36,477 nucleotides of DNA, from NCBI RefSeq assembly GCF_001904615.1, contig NZ_MRBY01000040.1, forward strand, positions 1 through 36,477, in the 5' to 3' direction. Positions 15,787-24,442 of this stretch are shown piece by piece. A program made the position numbers and the translations under genes. The notes below the pieces were generated by a model. It did no database searches, was not told the DNA's origin, and saw nothing but the letters and a program-made list of their open reading frames with translations. The stretch comes from [Limnothrix rosea] IAM M-220 (GTDB lineage Bacteria; Cyanobacteriota; Cyanobacteriia; Cyanobacteriales; MRBY01). The stretch's first letter is position 1, and each line of letters opens with the position of its first letter.

Positions 15787-16914
15787 TTAAGCTGTATAAA
15801 GAGAATTAATTTCTGCTTCGATGGCCTCCACACGCTCTGACGGTAACGCCAATAATTCCAATAAATGTCGATATGTAATGGCCTCAAGGGCATTGACCTC
15901 ATTGGAACGAATCACCTCATAGCACAACCGTAGCGCAACCTCTTTCTCTTCCACTGTTTGCAGAGGTTCCACCAAAGGTTCGAGGTAGGGGGTATTTACC
16001 CCTAAATAATTCTGTAGCTCTTCCCGTAACTCGACCTGATGCTGACTGTCATTTGTGAACTGCTCACTCAGACGTGTCAAAATTACAGCTTTTTGTTCCG
16101 GCGCAAAATTTCCATCTGCCCAAGCCATGCTGGCGGCCAAACGAATTAAATTCATCTGTGCGGGTGTAACGCTAGGTGCTTCCCCTAGATACACCTCAAT
16201 GACCCGTGGATCATTTTGTACCTCGTTCATATTGCCTTCGCATAGCACCGAACCTTGGTGCAAAACAGTCACCTGCCGGGCAATTTGGCGGACAAACTCC
16301 ATATCATGCTCAATCACGATGAGGGAATGGCTTTCAGCAAGGGCAAGTAATAAATTACCGACATTTTCTGTTTCTTCGTCCGTTAAACCCGCCACAGGTT
16401 CATCCACTAGCAACAAATCTGGTGACTGTGCCACAAGCATCCCAATTTCCAGACGCTGTTTTTCGCCATGGGCTAACCATGCCGCTTGGATATCCGCTTT
16501 TTCGGTTAAGCCGATCGTTTCTAGTAGACTCACGGTTTGTGTTTTTTCTGTCGCTTTTGCTTTCCCAAAGAGGGTCGCGAAAACATTTTTCTGTTGATTG
16601 CAGGCGAGATCGAGGTTTTCACGAACGGTTAGGTTTAGATAAACCCGTGGTGTTTGAAATTTTCGACCAATACCGAGGCGAGCCACTTTGTGCTCTGATA
16701 GGCCACTAATGGTTTTGCCTTTAAATCGGACTTTTCCCATTGTTGGTCGTACCTTGCCTGTAATGACATCAAGGAATGTGGTTTTACCCGCACCATTAGG
16801 GCCAATAATGACTCGTAGTTCCCCTTTACGCATCGTAAAGTTGAGGTTGTTTAGGGCTTTAAAGCCGTCAAAGCTTACGGTTAGATCTTTGATTTCAAGG
16901 ATATTTTCGGACAT
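15787..16914 (-). CDS. urtD: urea ABC transporter ATPase UrtD with TerB-like C-terminal domain
   Basis: The protein has 375 residues from ATG 16914 (MSENILEIKDLTVSFDGF); an upstream in-frame start at 16983 would add unconserved sequence. Residues 1-245 are a branched-chain-amino-acid/urea-type ABC ATPase: Walker A GPNGAGKTT (38-46), GRKFQTPRVY, signature AHGEKQRLEIG, Walker B LLLVDEPVAGL, and His switch VIEHDM. Typical UrtD proteins end at about 250 residues. Here about 125 more follow, with the TerB/DUF533-like pattern LIRLAASMAWADGNFAPEQKAVIL and a helical tail to 375. The extension may regulate or anchor the ATPase (inference). It is the last urt gene of the cluster, and the companion ATPase urtE is not nearby. 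Confidence 0.92.
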   Translation of the reverse strand: MSENILEIKDLTVSFDGFKALNNLNFTMRKGELRVIIGPNGAGKTTFLDVITGKVRPTMGKVRFKGKTISGLSEHKVARLGIGRKFQTPRVYLNLTVRENLDLACNQQKNVFATLFGKAKATEKTQTVSLLETIGLTEKADIQAAWLAHGEKQRLEIGMLVAQSPDLLLVDEPVAGLTDEETENVGNLLLALAESHSLIVIEHDMEFVRQIARQVTVLHQGSVLCEGNMNEVQNDPRVIEVYLGEAPSVTPAQMNLIRLAASMAWADGNFAPEQKAVILTRLSEQFTNDSQHQVELREELQNYLGVNTPYLEPLVEPLQTVEEKEVALRLCYEVIRSNEVNALEAITYRHLLELLALPSERVEAIEAEINSLYTA

Positions 16915-17013
16915 GGTGGCTGTAATTTCGATAATGGAAGCGGGTAATGGTGTCGATCTATGGCGATCGCCAAAAATTAACAAACAAAAGAGTTAACGGG
17001 AGCGAATGGCGCA

Positions 17014-18195
17014 CTAGGGCACTTGAGATTCTTCGTCAGCGAATATTTTTTCACCTTCCCTTTGCACTTCAGGATCTTCGTCAATGGCAGGGTAAGTGAC
17101 GGGCTGATCCACGCCGAATATTCGCTTTGCCTGTACCCAAAAAACATCCTTAAACCAACCGACAATACCATCGGGTAATACGGTTACAACAATCAAGAAC
17201 AGTGCGCCTTGGAAAAAGAGCCAAATTTCGGGAAAGCTTTCGCTAAGGTAAATCCGCGCGAAGTTCACAAGCATCGTGCCGAGGATTGCACCGATTAATG
17301 TGCCACGACCGCCTACGGCAACGGCAATTACCATCTCAATGGAAAAGGAGACTTCCATAAAGTTCGGGGTAATAATACCGCTCTGTACTGTGTAAAAAGC
17401 CCCAGAAATGCCGGCGATCGCCCCAGAAATTGCAAAGACAACCACCTTAAACCAAGTAGGGTCATAGCCTGTAAAACGGACACGGGTCTCATCATCACGA
17501 ATTGCCACAAGTAAACGGCCAAAGCGGCCGCTAGTTAGCCAGCGACAAAGTAGATAGATCAGCAACAGAGTCACAATGGTTAATTCATAGAAAATCAATT
17601 GTGTGGAAGGATCGCCAACACGTTGCCCAAAGAAGATTGCCGTATCAGTTTTCAGACCATTTGTGCCATTAATTAGCTTTTGCTGACCATTAAAAAAATT
17701 AAAAAATACCAGCAAGGCCGCCTGGGTAATAATCGAAAAATAAACGCCTTTAATGCGATTCCGAAAGACAAGGTAACCCAAAACACCCGCCACAAAACCG
17801 GGAATTACCACCAGAGCAATGAGAGTAAAAGGCAACGAGCTAAACGGTTGCCAAAATGCTGGAAGCTTTTCGACACCATAGAGCATAAAAAACTCTGGCA
17901 TCTCGCCTTCTGGCAATTGCAAGTTGAGATACATGGCAAAGGCATAGCCCCCAAGGGCAAAGAAAATACCATGCCCCAAACTTAGAAGGCCGGTATAGCC
18001 CCAAATAAGATCGATTCCTAGTGCCACGATCGCCATGGAGAGAAAACGACCCACTAATTTCAAGCGAAAGTCTGGTAATACAAGGGGCAAAATTACCATC
18101 GTTAAAATGACTAAAGCAATGATGATACCCGCTTCGATGAAAAGACGAATGCGTGATTGTTTTTGTTTATCCCGTCGGCTTAGACATACATTCAT
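17014..18195 (-). CDS. urtC: urea ABC transporter permease UrtC
   Basis: This 393-residue membrane permease belongs to the LivM/UrtC branch. Its features include LLSLGHGIFFALGGYAFAMYL, FRNRIKGVYFSIITQAALLV, NGTNGLK, ATP-coupling-loop-like RFTGYDPTWFKVVVFAISG and AGISGAFY, and VAVGGRGTLIGAILG. The charged N-terminus (MNVCLSRRDKQKQSR) and the acidic C-terminal tail are cytoplasmic. With UrtB it forms the membrane channel of the high-affinity urea transporter. It begins 20 nt after the urtB stop, consistent with one transcript, and the 99-nt gap to urtD contains a GCGATCGC site. Confidence 0.94.
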   Translation of the reverse strand: MNVCLSRRDKQKQSRIRLFIEAGIIIALVILTMVILPLVLPDFRLKLVGRFLSMAIVALGIDLIWGYTGLLSLGHGIFFALGGYAFAMYLNLQLPEGEMPEFFMLYGVEKLPAFWQPFSSLPFTLIALVVIPGFVAGVLGYLVFRNRIKGVYFSIITQAALLVFFNFFNGQQKLINGTNGLKTDTAIFFGQRVGDPSTQLIFYELTIVTLLLIYLLCRWLTSGRFGRLLVAIRDDETRVRFTGYDPTWFKVVVFAISGAIAGISGAFYTVQSGIITPNFMEVSFSIEMVIAVAVGGRGTLIGAILGTMLVNFARIYLSESFPEIWLFFQGALFLIVVTVLPDGIVGWFKDVFWVQAKRIFGVDQPVTYPAIDEDPEVQREGEKIFADEESQVP

Positions 18196-18215
18196 TATTT
18201 TGTATTTATATCTAG

Positions 18216-19394
18216 TTACAGTTCAGCAGTTCGTCCCTTCGGTGGAAATAATCCAGCCGGACGGAATTGGAGGAAGCCAATAATAATCGCAAAGGACATG
18301 ACCTTCGCCATACTTGTCGTTGCGAAAAAGATTGACAAATCAAGTAAAAATTGCGGCGCTTGGATAGAGGTAAACAGGGTGACAAAGGTACCAGAGCCAA
18401 TCAAATAATTGACAATGCCGATCCCCAAAGCAGCTAAAATTGTGCCCAATAAATTACCGACACCACCAACGACCACCACCATAAAGGCATCAACAATATA
18501 GTTTTGTCCGGTGTTTGGCCCGACAGAACCCAGCAGGGCGATCGCCACCCCAGCAATGCCCGCCAAACCAGAACCAAGGGCGAAGGTCAGAGAGTCCACA
18601 CGCGCCGTGGGAATCCCCAAACAAGAACTCATTTCACGATTTTGAGTCACTGAACGAATCCGTAAACCCCAGTTGGATTTATTTAAAAACCAATACATTG
18701 CCGCTAAACAAATGAGCGTCAGCACAATGATAAAAATACGGCTGTAGGGCAACTGGGTCGTCCCAAACGGAATACCACCTTGCAACCATTGAGGCGCTGT
18801 GACATCGACATTTCTGGCACTAAACCACGCCTTCGTTAGGGCCTCATTTTGAGTCGCATTAGTGGCAACAATAGTCATCCCAGCAACGACCAAGGCCACA
18901 GGAATAGTGAGGCGATTTAGCCAACTCCGCACAGTTTGCTTATCCAAAGAGGCAACAGCTAGAACCTTGAGGAGCAACCAGCGAAACACATCTTTCAATA
19001 AAAAGATCACGACACCAAAGATAATTGCCCAATTCACACTGCGCACAAATTGCTGAAGAATCAAGCTCACACCCCAAGTCGCCAAGAGCGTTTCAAGGGG
19101 ACGTCCGTAAAGAAAACGAATCACTCCCCGTTCCAAACCAAAACCAACCGCCGCCGCGACCAGAAAAGCACAGGGAATCGCAAACAGAATATAAAAATCA
19201 AACCAACCTTCGCCAAAACTCCTAAATACATTTTGGACAACAAAGGTGGTATATGCCCCTAGCATCATCAGTTCACCATGGGCGAGGTTAATGACCCCCA
19301 TCAAACCAAAGGCGATCGCCAAACCTAGCGCCGAGATTAGCAAAACAGAGCCAATGCTAACCCCATTAAAAATTCCAATTAAAAGTTCAGTCAC
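18216..19394 (-). CDS. urtB: urea ABC transporter permease UrtB
   Basis: This 392-residue permease of the LivH/UrtB type starts MTELLIGIFNGVSIGSVLL. Conserved stretches are GLMGVINLAHGELMMLGAYTTF, ATWGVSLILQQFVRS, RSVTQNREMSSCLGIPTARVDSLTFALGSGLAGIAG, and VDAFMVVVVGGVGNLLGTI. Its length is longer than an average LivH permease because of an internal periplasmic segment (about 160-210), which is usual for UrtB. It lies 118 nt after urtA, a gap that contains a stem-loop (19449-19484), and directly before urtC. Confidence 0.94.
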   Translation of the reverse strand: MTELLIGIFNGVSIGSVLLISALGLAIAFGLMGVINLAHGELMMLGAYTTFVVQNVFRSFGEGWFDFYILFAIPCAFLVAAAVGFGLERGVIRFLYGRPLETLLATWGVSLILQQFVRSVNWAIIFGVVIFLLKDVFRWLLLKVLAVASLDKQTVRSWLNRLTIPVALVVAGMTIVATNATQNEALTKAWFSARNVDVTAPQWLQGGIPFGTTQLPYSRIFIIVLTLICLAAMYWFLNKSNWGLRIRSVTQNREMSSCLGIPTARVDSLTFALGSGLAGIAGVAIALLGSVGPNTGQNYIVDAFMVVVVGGVGNLLGTILAALGIGIVNYLIGSGTFVTLFTSIQAPQFLLDLSIFFATTSMAKVMSFAIIIGFLQFRPAGLFPPKGRTAEL

Positions 19395-19448
19395 GAGTTC
19401 TCAAAAAATCTACTAGGACTTTACCGAGCCATGATGTAAATAACAACA

Positions 19449-19484
19449 AAGCTGGACTCAACAACAAGTATCAAGTCACAGCTT
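19449..19484 (-). promoter_or_regulatory. intercistronic stem-loop between urtA and urtB
   Basis: AAGCTGGACT (19449-19458) and AGTCACAGCTT (19474-19484) form a 10-bp stem with one bulged base and a 15-nt loop. On the transcribed strand the stem is followed by a U/G-rich stretch without a clean U-tract. Hairpins after binding-protein genes commonly partly terminate transcription or protect the 3' end, so that the binding protein outnumbers the permeases. That role is inferred here. Confidence 0.45.
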
Positions 19485-19512
19485 CACTTCAACTGTTCAA
19501 TTTAAACAGATT

Positions 19513-20844
19513 TTAGATTTCGTACTTTTCACCCTTAGCAGGATCACTCCAGTCACAAGCAAAGCCCTTAGTCGCTTCAACATACTGGTTCCAAGCTTGG
19601 GGAGTGACAGGGCCATCAGTTTCCCAGACAATGTCAAACATACCGTCTTCACGGACTTCACCAATACGGACAGTCTTCGATAGATGGTGATTGGCATTCA
19701 TCGTCACCAGACCACCGGGAGCCGCAAACTCTTGACCAATAACCGCTGCACGAACCGCTTCGAGATCATAAGCATCAGCCGCACCACCTTCAAGAGCCTG
19801 CTCGACAGCCTGCTTCCAGAGATAAACCATGATGTATGCCGCTTCCATGGGGTCATTCGTTACACGGTCTTCACCATATTCAGCCTTAAAGTCTGCAACC
19901 CACTTTTCGTTTTCAGGAGACTCAACCGTTTGGAAGTAGTTCCAAGACGCATAATGACCCGTCAAGTACTCAGGGCCAATTTGACGAACTTCTTCTTCTG
20001 CAATACTGACAGACATGACAGGATACTTATCAGGCGTAAGACCTGCATCGGCAATCTGCTTAAAGAAAGCAACATTACTATCGCCATTCATACTGTTAAA
20101 AATAACGCCACCATCAGGAAGAGCCGCTTGGATCTTGGAGATAATCGGCGTTACTTCCGTATTCCCCAAGGGAAGATAATCTTCACCGACAGTGTTGCCA
20201 CCATTGGCTTCTAGCTGAGCCTTGATGATTGTATTTGCTGTGCGGGGGAAAACGTAATCAGAACCAACGAGGAAGAAGTCTGTCCCCTTGTTTTCAAGCA
20301 ACCAGTCAACGGCAGGTTCGATCTGTTGGTTAGGCGCGGCACCTGTATAGAAAATATTTTTAGAACATTCCTGACCTTCGTACTGTACGGGGTAGAAAAG
20401 CATGTGGTCTTTGGACTCAAATACGTCCTTAACGGCCTTACGGCTGGCAGAAGTCCAACAACCGAAAACAACGGCAACGCCATCTTGGTCAATCAGTTTT
20501 TCTGCTTTTTCTTTGAAGACATCCCAGTCAGAAGCACCATCTTCGATAATGGCTTCAATCATTTTGCCGCCGATACCGCCAGCTTCGTTAATTTCTTTAA
20601 TTGCAAGCTTTTCTGCTTCTACAACGGTCGTTTCACTAATGGCCATTGTGCCACTGAGGGAGTGGAGAATACCGACTTTGATGGTGTCACCACTGGCTTC
20701 CGGTGCTGAGGATTCAGAACCTTCGGTCGCTTCAGAATCAGGAGTCGCGGGTTCTTCGGGTGTACCGCAAGCTTTTAGGAGGATGCTGGAACCGAGAGCG
20801 GCAGAGCTGTAAAGGATAAATTTACGTCTTCCGAGATTACTCAT
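19513..20844 (-). CDS. urtA: urea ABC transporter substrate-binding lipoprotein UrtA
   Basis: The protein has 443 residues from ATG 20844 ([19 protein letters not shown]); an in-frame TTG at 20862 is less likely. The signal region combines a twin-arginine-like RRKFIL with a lipobox LKAC (Cys26), so the protein should be exported and lipid-anchored. After a Ser/Glu/Pro-rich linker comes the periplasmic binding fold: [87 protein letters not shown]. These are diagnostic of urea/short-amide-binding UrtA. It is the first gene of the urt operon and has an NtcA-type promoter upstream. Confidence 0.96.
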   Translation of the reverse strand: MSNLGRRKFILYSSAALGSSILLKACGTPEEPATPDSEATEGSESSAPEASGDTIKVGILHSLSGTMAISETTVVEAEKLAIKEINEAGGIGGKMIEAIIEDGASDWDVFKEKAEKLIDQDGVAVVFGCWTSASRKAVKDVFESKDHMLFYPVQYEGQECSKNIFYTGAAPNQQIEPAVDWLLENKGTDFFLVGSDYVFPRTANTIIKAQLEANGGNTVGEDYLPLGNTEVTPIISKIQAALPDGGVIFNSMNGDSNVAFFKQIADAGLTPDKYPVMSVSIAEEEVRQIGPEYLTGHYASWNYFQTVESPENEKWVADFKAEYGEDRVTNDPMEAAYIMVYLWKQAVEQALEGGAADAYDLEAVRAAVIGQEFAAPGGLVTMNANHHLSKTVRIGEVREDGMFDIVWETDGPVTPQAWNQYVEATKGFACDWSDPAKGEKYEI

Positions 20845-20926
20845 AATTTCTTTTGATCTCAAGTGTGTGTAGTGTGCGGTGAGGAGAAAATATTAAATAT
20901 TGGTTTAAGCTACATTTAAGAATTGA

Positions 20927-20968
20927 AGTTTAGAAGCCAGTCTTGGGAAAAAAAGTAGCTTGTGATAC
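20927..20968 (-). promoter_or_regulatory. NtcA-activated class II promoter of the urt operon
   Basis: On the minus strand, GTA-TCACAAGC-TAC (20968-20955) is a perfect GTA-N8-TAC NtcA site. It is followed after exactly 22 nt by TAAACT (20932-20927), which fits the TAN3T -10 box. The arrangement GTAN8TAC-N22-TAN3T is the textbook NtcA-activated promoter of cyanobacterial nitrogen genes. Transcription would begin near 20920, giving a leader of about 75 nt before urtA, and should be induced under nitrogen limitation. Confidence 0.85.
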
Positions 20969-20989
20969 ATAAGTGGAGTTCCTGGAGGC

Positions 20990-22036
20990 GAATGTCATAG
21001 TAATTTACGTTTATCGCACTAAAGGCTCATCACAAAATATCCATGGGCGATCGCCCTTTCGTTTCAGGCAAACTAAGGGATCCTCGCAGGTCTTTCAGAG
21101 TCCATAACCACAGGTAGCCTTTTAAGCATAGTTACTTAGTTTCGACGGAATGTACTCCACATAATATCCTAGAAATTTGCCGAGTGCCCCTAGATCGATG
21201 GTAGACCAAGGACTTCAGTTGTATAGCCTAGATGCTGTACAGGCAGAGCTATTGAAAGTGAGGCAGTATGTCATCGTCTCGCAACGGAGCCAGTGGAGTA
21301 CAAGGCGGATTTTTTTATCAGTCAGTCAGTTGGCATTAGACAATTGCATATGAACAAGACCTATTGAGCGATGTGGTAGTCGGTTAGTCACCGCAATGTC
21401 CGAGTACTGGCACACAGTTTAGATTCATTAACGATCTCGAAGTGGGGTTTTTATCAAAAGACTCTACTCAAATAGCTGGAATAAAATATTTCTTGATCTT
21501 CAAAGATGAGTACTTTATAAGGTATTTTATGAATCATCTGCGATGAAGTTGATTGGACTCAGGCGGATATAGTCAAAGTCAGTATGTTTAGGTCTACAAA
21601 GTTGGAGATTTGTGAGCTTCTAGCGAAGTAAATGAAACCTATTGATAAAGCCTCGACTTTTAAACTCCAAGGTTTTTATTTTTATCTTGCGAGCCTTGGT
21701 CATCGATCTTCCTAGCTCAGTCCTTTGCTGTTTTGAAAAGATTGGCCAATGTGGTGATAAGTTTAGGGTTTTGAGAGTTTTAAGCTTGTTTGTTGGCTGT
21801 GATCAAATCAGTGTGATTCAACGGTTTACTGGTCAAGTTTTCACTTTTTAGAGTTGATTTTATCAGCCATTTGTTGACGCTGCTTTGATTTTTTTATTGG
21901 TTCTTTCTTGTTGTGATAGATTTTCGAAAAGTAGGCTTGTAATCTTTTCTGTGTGGCAGAAAATTGCGGAAAGATCCCAAAGGTGCTTGAAGTTTTTCTT
22001 TGGTTTTAGTCACAAGAGACCGCGGAATTTCTTTTC
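20990..22036. other. about 1.05 kb gene-poor region, no intact gene recognised
   Basis: No reading frame here looks like a real gene. The longest, about 70 codons at 21642-21851, has no ribosome site and no recognisable family. Short fragments read like protein remains, for example IAGIKYFLIFKDEY at 21472-21513, but they are interrupted by stops in every frame. One HIP1 site lies near 21047, and no clear terminator or structured RNA was found. The region is probably decayed coding or mobile DNA, or it may hold a non-coding RNA that cannot be detected by eye. Confidence 0.5.
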
Positions 22037-22042
22037 TATAAT
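22037..22042 (+). promoter_or_regulatory. possible -10 element upstream of the DUF4126 gene
   Basis: A TATAAT hexamer lies 52 nt before the ATG at 22095. No convincing -35 hexamer is present at 17 nt, so this is only a weak suggestion. Confidence 0.3.
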
Positions 22043-22094
22043 CACAGTGTAGGGAGTATTTTCTCGCGGCGTTTAAATTTTCGGTAGTTGCAAT

Positions 22095-22685
22095 ATGGAT
22101 ATTTTGCTGGCTTTGTGTATTGGTATCACCTTAAGTGCGGCCTGTGGTTTTCGGATTTTTGTGCCGCCATTGGTGATGAGTGCAGGGGCTATTTATGGTG
22201 ATTTTAGTCTCGGTGAAAATTTTGCTTGGATGGGTACGCATACTGCTCTGATTGCTTTTGCTGCGGCAACAGTGGCTGAGGTTTTGGCCTATTATGTTCC
22301 GGTTGTCGATAATTTGCTGGATGCGATTGAGATGCCAACGGCGATCGCCATCGGAACTTTAATAATGTCGGCCAGTCTTGGTGCTGTGGCAGAAATCGAA
22401 CCGCTACTCCAGTGGGCGATCGCCATTGCCGCCGGGGGAGGTACAGCAGGCATCATAGAGGGATTTACGGTCATGACGCGGGGCGCATCTACGGCCATGA
22501 CAGGCGGTATGGCTAATCCAATTATGTCAACAACGGAGGTTCTTAGTGCGGGCGTACTATCTTTGCTGGCATTGTCTGTGCCGTTACTGGCTATTTTTGT
22601 GGTTTTTGGTGTTTTGGGGTTGGCTTTACAGCGATTAGGTCGCATTTTTCGGGACAAATCTACATCGAACAATTCTCAACTTTAG
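22095..22685 (+). CDS. DUF4126 domain membrane protein
   Basis: This 196-residue protein is rich in Ala, Gly and Val with about five membrane segments. It shows the DUF4126 pattern: ALCIGITLSAACGFRIFVPPLV near the N-terminus, VAEVLAYYVPVVDNLLDAIEMP in the middle, and GGTAGIIEGFTVMTRGASTA with NPIMSTTEVLSAGVLSLLAL later. The function of this family is unknown. It stands about 190 nt before the next plus-strand gene and more than 1.2 kb from urtA, so it is probably transcribed on its own. Confidence 0.82.
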   Translation: MDILLALCIGITLSAACGFRIFVPPLVMSAGAIYGDFSLGENFAWMGTHTALIAFAAATVAEVLAYYVPVVDNLLDAIEMPTAIAIGTLIMSASLGAVAEIEPLLQWAIAIAAGGGTAGIIEGFTVMTRGASTAMTGGMANPIMSTTEVLSAGVLSLLALSVPLLAIFVVFGVLGLALQRLGRIFRDKSTSNNSQL

Positions 22686-22875
22686 GTTTCTTCGCTATGC
22701 TGTGATCAAGTTCTTTTTATTGTTGCTAAAACGAAGTAAAAAAGTACATTTGTTCGGCATAAAAATAGTTCATTTTTTCTACTTTTAACTGTTGCTAATC
22801 ATTAGTTTGTTAGAAGAAAAATAATATCTTTGAACTAATTCTTTGTTTTTTGTGTGAGGCTGGAAAGCGAAAGTT

Positions 22876-23748
22876 ATGGTGTCTGAGAAGCGTCGGAAAA
22901 AAGCATCGGCAACGTTAGAACCCCCGTTACATTCGGAGCGATTGTTTTTGCTCGGTGGCGCTTGGGTTGCCATGGTGACTATGGGTTTTCTTGGTCTGTC
23001 GGCTCTTGTTAATCCAGAAAAACGCTTGCCTCTTATTGACCCGATGCTGGAGGCGATCGCCGCCATGAAGCAGCAGGAACACATATTTGCGCCAGCCCCG
23101 GAAGATGTGAAAGCAGATAAAACCCCTGATGTATGGTCAGCCGTTGATTTGGGTGTCGGCTACTTTGGCGAACCTGCGGAATTTTCAGCGGATGTGGTTT
23201 CCCTTGTTGCTGTTGAATCGGATGCTGTCGTGACGGCTGATGGCATCATCGAGAGCGGCTCTGTGGCGGAAACCATTGCCGTAGCACCGCCGACATTACC
23301 GCCAGCTGTGGATGTCATGCCCAAAGATAATGATGTGCCTGACTGGGTTTATTGGGCGATCGCCGTTAGTTGTATCTCCGGTTCATCTGTGATCACTTTG
23401 TTTTTGTATAAGCTCACATCACCCACAAAAGTTCAGTCACGCCCATCGACTCGCCGACCCGTGCGCAGAAGAATGAAAACAGCAGCCGTGGCTACTGCGC
23501 CTGTGACCAAAATTCCCGTCGTGGCAGTGCCCCCCATTACTCCCCTCAAAATTTCTACCCCCAAGACCGTTCAGCCGCCCACCCTAAAAATTGAGCCTGT
23601 GATCGATCCACAGCCAGCAGAGCAGCAAAAACATTCCCGCGCTGACTATCTAGCAACCCTCGCGAAAAATGCCCAGCGACAACGACCCAAGAGTTTGGTG
23701 GAAATGATGGATGTACGCCGTCGGAATCATCTCGCTCGTTTTTCCTAA
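22876..23748 (+). CDS. two-helix membrane protein with Pro/Thr-rich tail, unknown
   Basis: I do not recognise this 290-residue protein. A basic N-terminus (SEKRRKKASATLE) precedes a first membrane helix (about 24-46, LFLLGGAWVAMVTMGFLGL). A Val/Ala/Glu/Asp-rich central region follows, then a second helix (about 157-177, WVYWAIAVSCISGSSVITLF). After this comes a Pro/Lys/Thr-rich stretch and a conserved-looking basic C-terminus (RADYLATLAKNAQRQRPKSL). This layout leaves the central part on one side of the membrane and both ends on the other. Codon use and HIP1 sites match the neighbours, so it does not look recently acquired. Confidence 0.65.
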   Translation: MVSEKRRKKASATLEPPLHSERLFLLGGAWVAMVTMGFLGLSALVNPEKRLPLIDPMLEAIAAMKQQEHIFAPAPEDVKADKTPDVWSAVDLGVGYFGEPAEFSADVVSLVAVESDAVVTADGIIESGSVAETIAVAPPTLPPAVDVMPKDNDVPDWVYWAIAVSCISGSSVITLFLYKLTSPTKVQSRPSTRRPVRRRMKTAAVATAPVTKIPVVAVPPITPLKISTPKTVQPPTLKIEPVIDPQPAEQQKHSRADYLATLAKNAQRQRPKSLVEMMDVRRRNHLARFS

Positions 23749-23842
23749 GGGCTAAGTAACAGGCGTTTGGGTGCTGCAGAAAAAGTCTCAATAGTTGAGC
23801 TTACGAATTATGGGTAAGGTCTATTGCGCCACCGCAAGGCTC

Positions 23843-23848
23843 TATAAT
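23843..23848 (+). promoter_or_regulatory. TATAAT -10 element upstream of the DUF4330 gene
   Basis: A consensus TATAAT lies 33 nt before the ATG at 23882. TTGCGC at 23824-23829 is a possible -35, but the 13-nt spacer is short. It could drive the downstream genes from DUF4330 to rimK. Confidence 0.4.
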
Positions 23849-23881
23849 AGCTGCGTTAATCTTTTTGTCTTCCCTTAAGTT

Positions 23882-24415
23882 ATGGCTCTGCTGGATTCTA
23901 AAGGACGTTTGTTCGGCAAAATTAGTGTGCTTGATGTCGGGGCGATCGCCATTACTTTAGCGGTGATTTTCGGCATCTTCTTTTTGCCCGGTAATTCGGG
24001 GTCAGTGGCGCAAATCGGTGCCAATGTCAAAACTGTCGAAGTGGAGCTTTTAGTGCGGGGACTGAGCGTCAAAAATCCAGATCGTTTTGTGGAAGAATTT
24101 CGCGAATCGGAGACCACCTCCGTGGTTATTCGCAACCAACCCTTTGCCAATATTGGGATTAAATCCATCGAGCGTTTACCCCGCACGACCCCGGTTCCCC
24201 AGCCTGACGGTACTGTAAAAGCCCTAGAAGATCCCCGCCCTGAAATTGAAAATATTACGGATCTTTCCATTATTTTGACCAGCGATGCGGAGCTCACCGA
24301 TAACGGTTTTGTCTTTGGCAACAACAAAGTAAAGGTGGGTCATACCCTGCGCCTAGAAGGCTATAACTACGACTTTAACGGTAGCGTTATTGATATTCGT
24401 GCTGTCGAAGAATAA
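23882..24415 (+). CDS. DUF4330 domain membrane-anchored protein
   Basis: This 177-residue protein begins MALLDSKGRLFGKISVLDVG, then one transmembrane helix (about 19-38, AIAITLAVIFGIFFLPG) and a soluble domain with VEVELLVRGLSVKNPD, PRPEIENITDLSIILTSDAEL and KVKVGHTLRLEGYNYDFNGSVIDI. This is the DUF4330 layout found widely in cyanobacteria; its function is not known. It lies 27 nt before an ABC-2-type permease on the same strand and may be co-transcribed with it, perhaps as an accessory periplasmic domain (inference). Confidence 0.85.
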   Translation: MALLDSKGRLFGKISVLDVGAIAITLAVIFGIFFLPGNSGSVAQIGANVKTVEVELLVRGLSVKNPDRFVEEFRESETTSVVIRNQPFANIGIKSIERLPRTTPVPQPDGTVKALEDPRPEIENITDLSIILTSDAELTDNGFVFGNNKVKVGHTLRLEGYNYDFNGSVIDIRAVEE

Positions 24416-24442
24416 CTCGGACTCCCTAAATCTGCGGAATTG

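Noticed and set aside
21642-21851. 69-codon open frame in the gene-poor region
   Set aside because: No ribosome site, no recognisable protein features, and unusual Phe/Leu-rich composition typical of chance frames in A/T-rich DNA.
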